DNA from: Nocardia nova
Lineage (GTDB): Bacteria > Actinomycetota > Actinomycetes > Mycobacteriales > Mycobacteriaceae
DNA length: 64,000 nucleotides
Direction of reading: 5' to 3'
Assembly: GCF_002933465.1 (NCBI RefSeq)
Contig: NZ_PSZE01000012.1
Location: forward strand, 1 to 64,000
Shown: positions 63,145 through 64,000 of the stretch, piece after piece
How positions within the stretch are numbered: the first letter of the stretch is position 1
How the letters are laid out: each line of letters begins with the position of its first letter
The notes under the pieces: generated by a model
The model's database searches: none
What the model saw: the letters and a program-made list of their open reading frames with translations, nothing else
What the model was told of the DNA's origin: nothing
Position numbers and translations under genes: made by a program

Positions 63145-64000
63145 ATGCGGCCGTCGGTGACGATATCGCCCGCCCGGAGGTGGGCACGAGACCGTCGCGG
63201 CCGGCGCCGCGACGTGATCGGTATGGCCGTGACCGTGGCCGCGCTGCACGTCGCGGGGTGGGGGCTGCTGGCCGCCCTGATCGTCCCGGGCGACTATGCG
63301 GTGGGCAACATGGTGTTCGGCGCGGGATTGGGCGTGACCGCCTACACGCTGGGGATGCGGCACGCCTTCGACGTCGACCATATCGCCGCCATCGACAACA
63401 CCACCCGCAAGCTGGTGGGCGAGCGCAAACAACCGCAGTCGGTCGGATTCTGGTTCTCGCTGGGACATTCCACCGTCGTCTTCGTCATGGTCGGTGCGCT
63501 GGCACTGGGCGCTCGGGTACTGGCATCCGGTGTCGAAGACGACGGTTCCGGCCTGCGGCGCTGGACCGGCACGTTCGGCAGCGGCGTCTCGGGAACCTTC
63601 CTGTTGCTCATCGGCCTGCTGAACCTGGTGTCGCTCATCGGTATCGGACGAGCGCTGCGCCGGGGCGAGGGCGACGAGCGAGACCTGGATTCCCGGCCGC
63701 ACGCGCGCGGGGCCCTGAACCGGGTGCTGGATCCGCTGGTTCGCGCGGTTCGCAGGCCGGGGCAGATGTATCCGATCGGGGTGCTGTTCGGGCTGGGATT
63801 CGACACCGTCACCGAGGTGAGTCTGCTGGTGCTCGCCGGTGGCGCGGCGGCGGACACCGACCTGCCCTGGTACGCGATCGTCGTTCTGCCGCTGCTGTTC
63901 TCGGCCGGGATGACGCTGTTCGACTCGCTGGACGGGGCGTGCATGAACGCGGCCTACGGCTGGGCCTGCGCCGCGCCGGCCCACAAGATCTACTACAACC
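63145..64000 (+). CDS. NiCoT-family nickel/cobalt permease, partial
   Basis: Open to the right edge (285 codons). RHAFDVDHIAAIDNTTRKL in helix 2 is the NiCoT HX4DH nickel-binding signature; LGFDTVTEVSLL and GMTLFDSLDGACMNAAY are the other family motifs. Start ATG 63145 is 30 bases after hypE. It imports nickel for the hydrogenases whose maturation genes precede it. Confidence 0.92.
   Translation, partial: MRPSVTISPARRWARDRRGRRRDVIGMAVTVAALHVAGWGLLAALIVPGDYAVGNMVFGAGLGVTAYTLGMRHAFDVDHIAAIDNTTRKLVGERKQPQSVGFWFSLGHSTVVFVMVGALALGARVLASGVEDDGSGLRRWTGTFGSGVSGTFLLLIGLLNLVSLIGIGRALRRGEGDERDLDSRPHARGALNRVLDPLVRAVRRPGQMYPIGVLFGLGFDTVTEVSLLVLAGGAAADTDLPWYAIVVLPLLFSAGMTLFDSLDGACMNAAYGWACAAPAHKIYYN

Overview
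This is a 64 kb, very GC-rich, gene-dense chromosomal stretch from an actinomycete. The gene content points to the Mycobacteriales (Nocardia, Rhodococcus or Mycobacterium relatives), although the species cannot be fixed from the sequence alone. Pointers are an Hrp1-like CBS protein beside a class II ribonucleotide reductase, an NDMA-type alcohol dehydrogenase, abundant GTG starts and many ATGA/GTGA stop-start overlaps. No rRNA, tRNA, CRISPR array or transposase was found.

Layout. 1-1.5 kb: left-running CoA-transferase/thiolase operon, facing an IclR regulator. 2.6-9 kb: single metabolic genes (DinB, secreted PAF-acetylhydrolase-like esterase, methyltransferase, proline iminopeptidase, nucleotidyltransferase) and a gene-poor stretch. 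9-14.7 kb: left-running uptake operon with MarR regulator, permease, ATPase, Tat-type lipoprotein binding protein, drug-exporter-type MFS protein and a second binding-protein homologue without signal peptide. 15.2-26.1 kb: a stress/dormancy island (Hrp1-like CBS protein, class II RNR, tandem Usp, Hsp20, SPFH protein, amphi-Trp protein, GNAT, DUF5994, cold-shock protein, 6-phosphogluconate dehydrogenase, hemerythrin protein), several of whose promoters carry DosR-box-like sequences. 26.2-33.2 kb: FAD oxidoreductase, RibD-like reductase, VOC, SDR, MFS and a KimA/Rv2690c-like permease. 33.2-38.1 kb: a P450 relic, an aldehyde dehydrogenase plus NDMA-type alcohol dehydrogenase pair with a perfect palindrome upstream, and an AcoR-type regulator that lacks visible sigma-54 machinery.

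39.3-64 kb is a hydrogen-metabolism locus. It begins with a group 3b (Hyh-type, NAD(P)-linked) [NiFe]-hydrogenase operon (Fe-S subunit, cNMP-fold protein, flavoprotein, small and large subunits, endopeptidase). Next come 5 kb of partly decayed DNA (truncated SpoIIE phosphatase, acyl-CoA dehydrogenase fragments, DUF2231, P450, TetR, N-terminally truncated acyl-CoA dehydrogenase). Then follow hypA-hypB, a group 1h (Hhy, high-affinity) hydrogenase with its HhyE-like NifU/Rieske-fold partner, four poorly characterised accessory genes, an endopeptidase, hypC-hypF-hypC-hypD-hypE, and a nickel permease cut by the window edge.

The likely logic is that the 1h enzyme scavenges trace hydrogen for respiration, the 3b enzyme exchanges electrons between hydrogen and NAD(P)H under hypoxia, and one Hyp set plus the nickel importer matures both. 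The most novel material is the accessory block at 53.8-57.5 kb, the DNA-binding-free cNMP-fold protein inside the Hyh operon, and the combination of DosR-like and CRP-like sites in front of the two hydrogenases.
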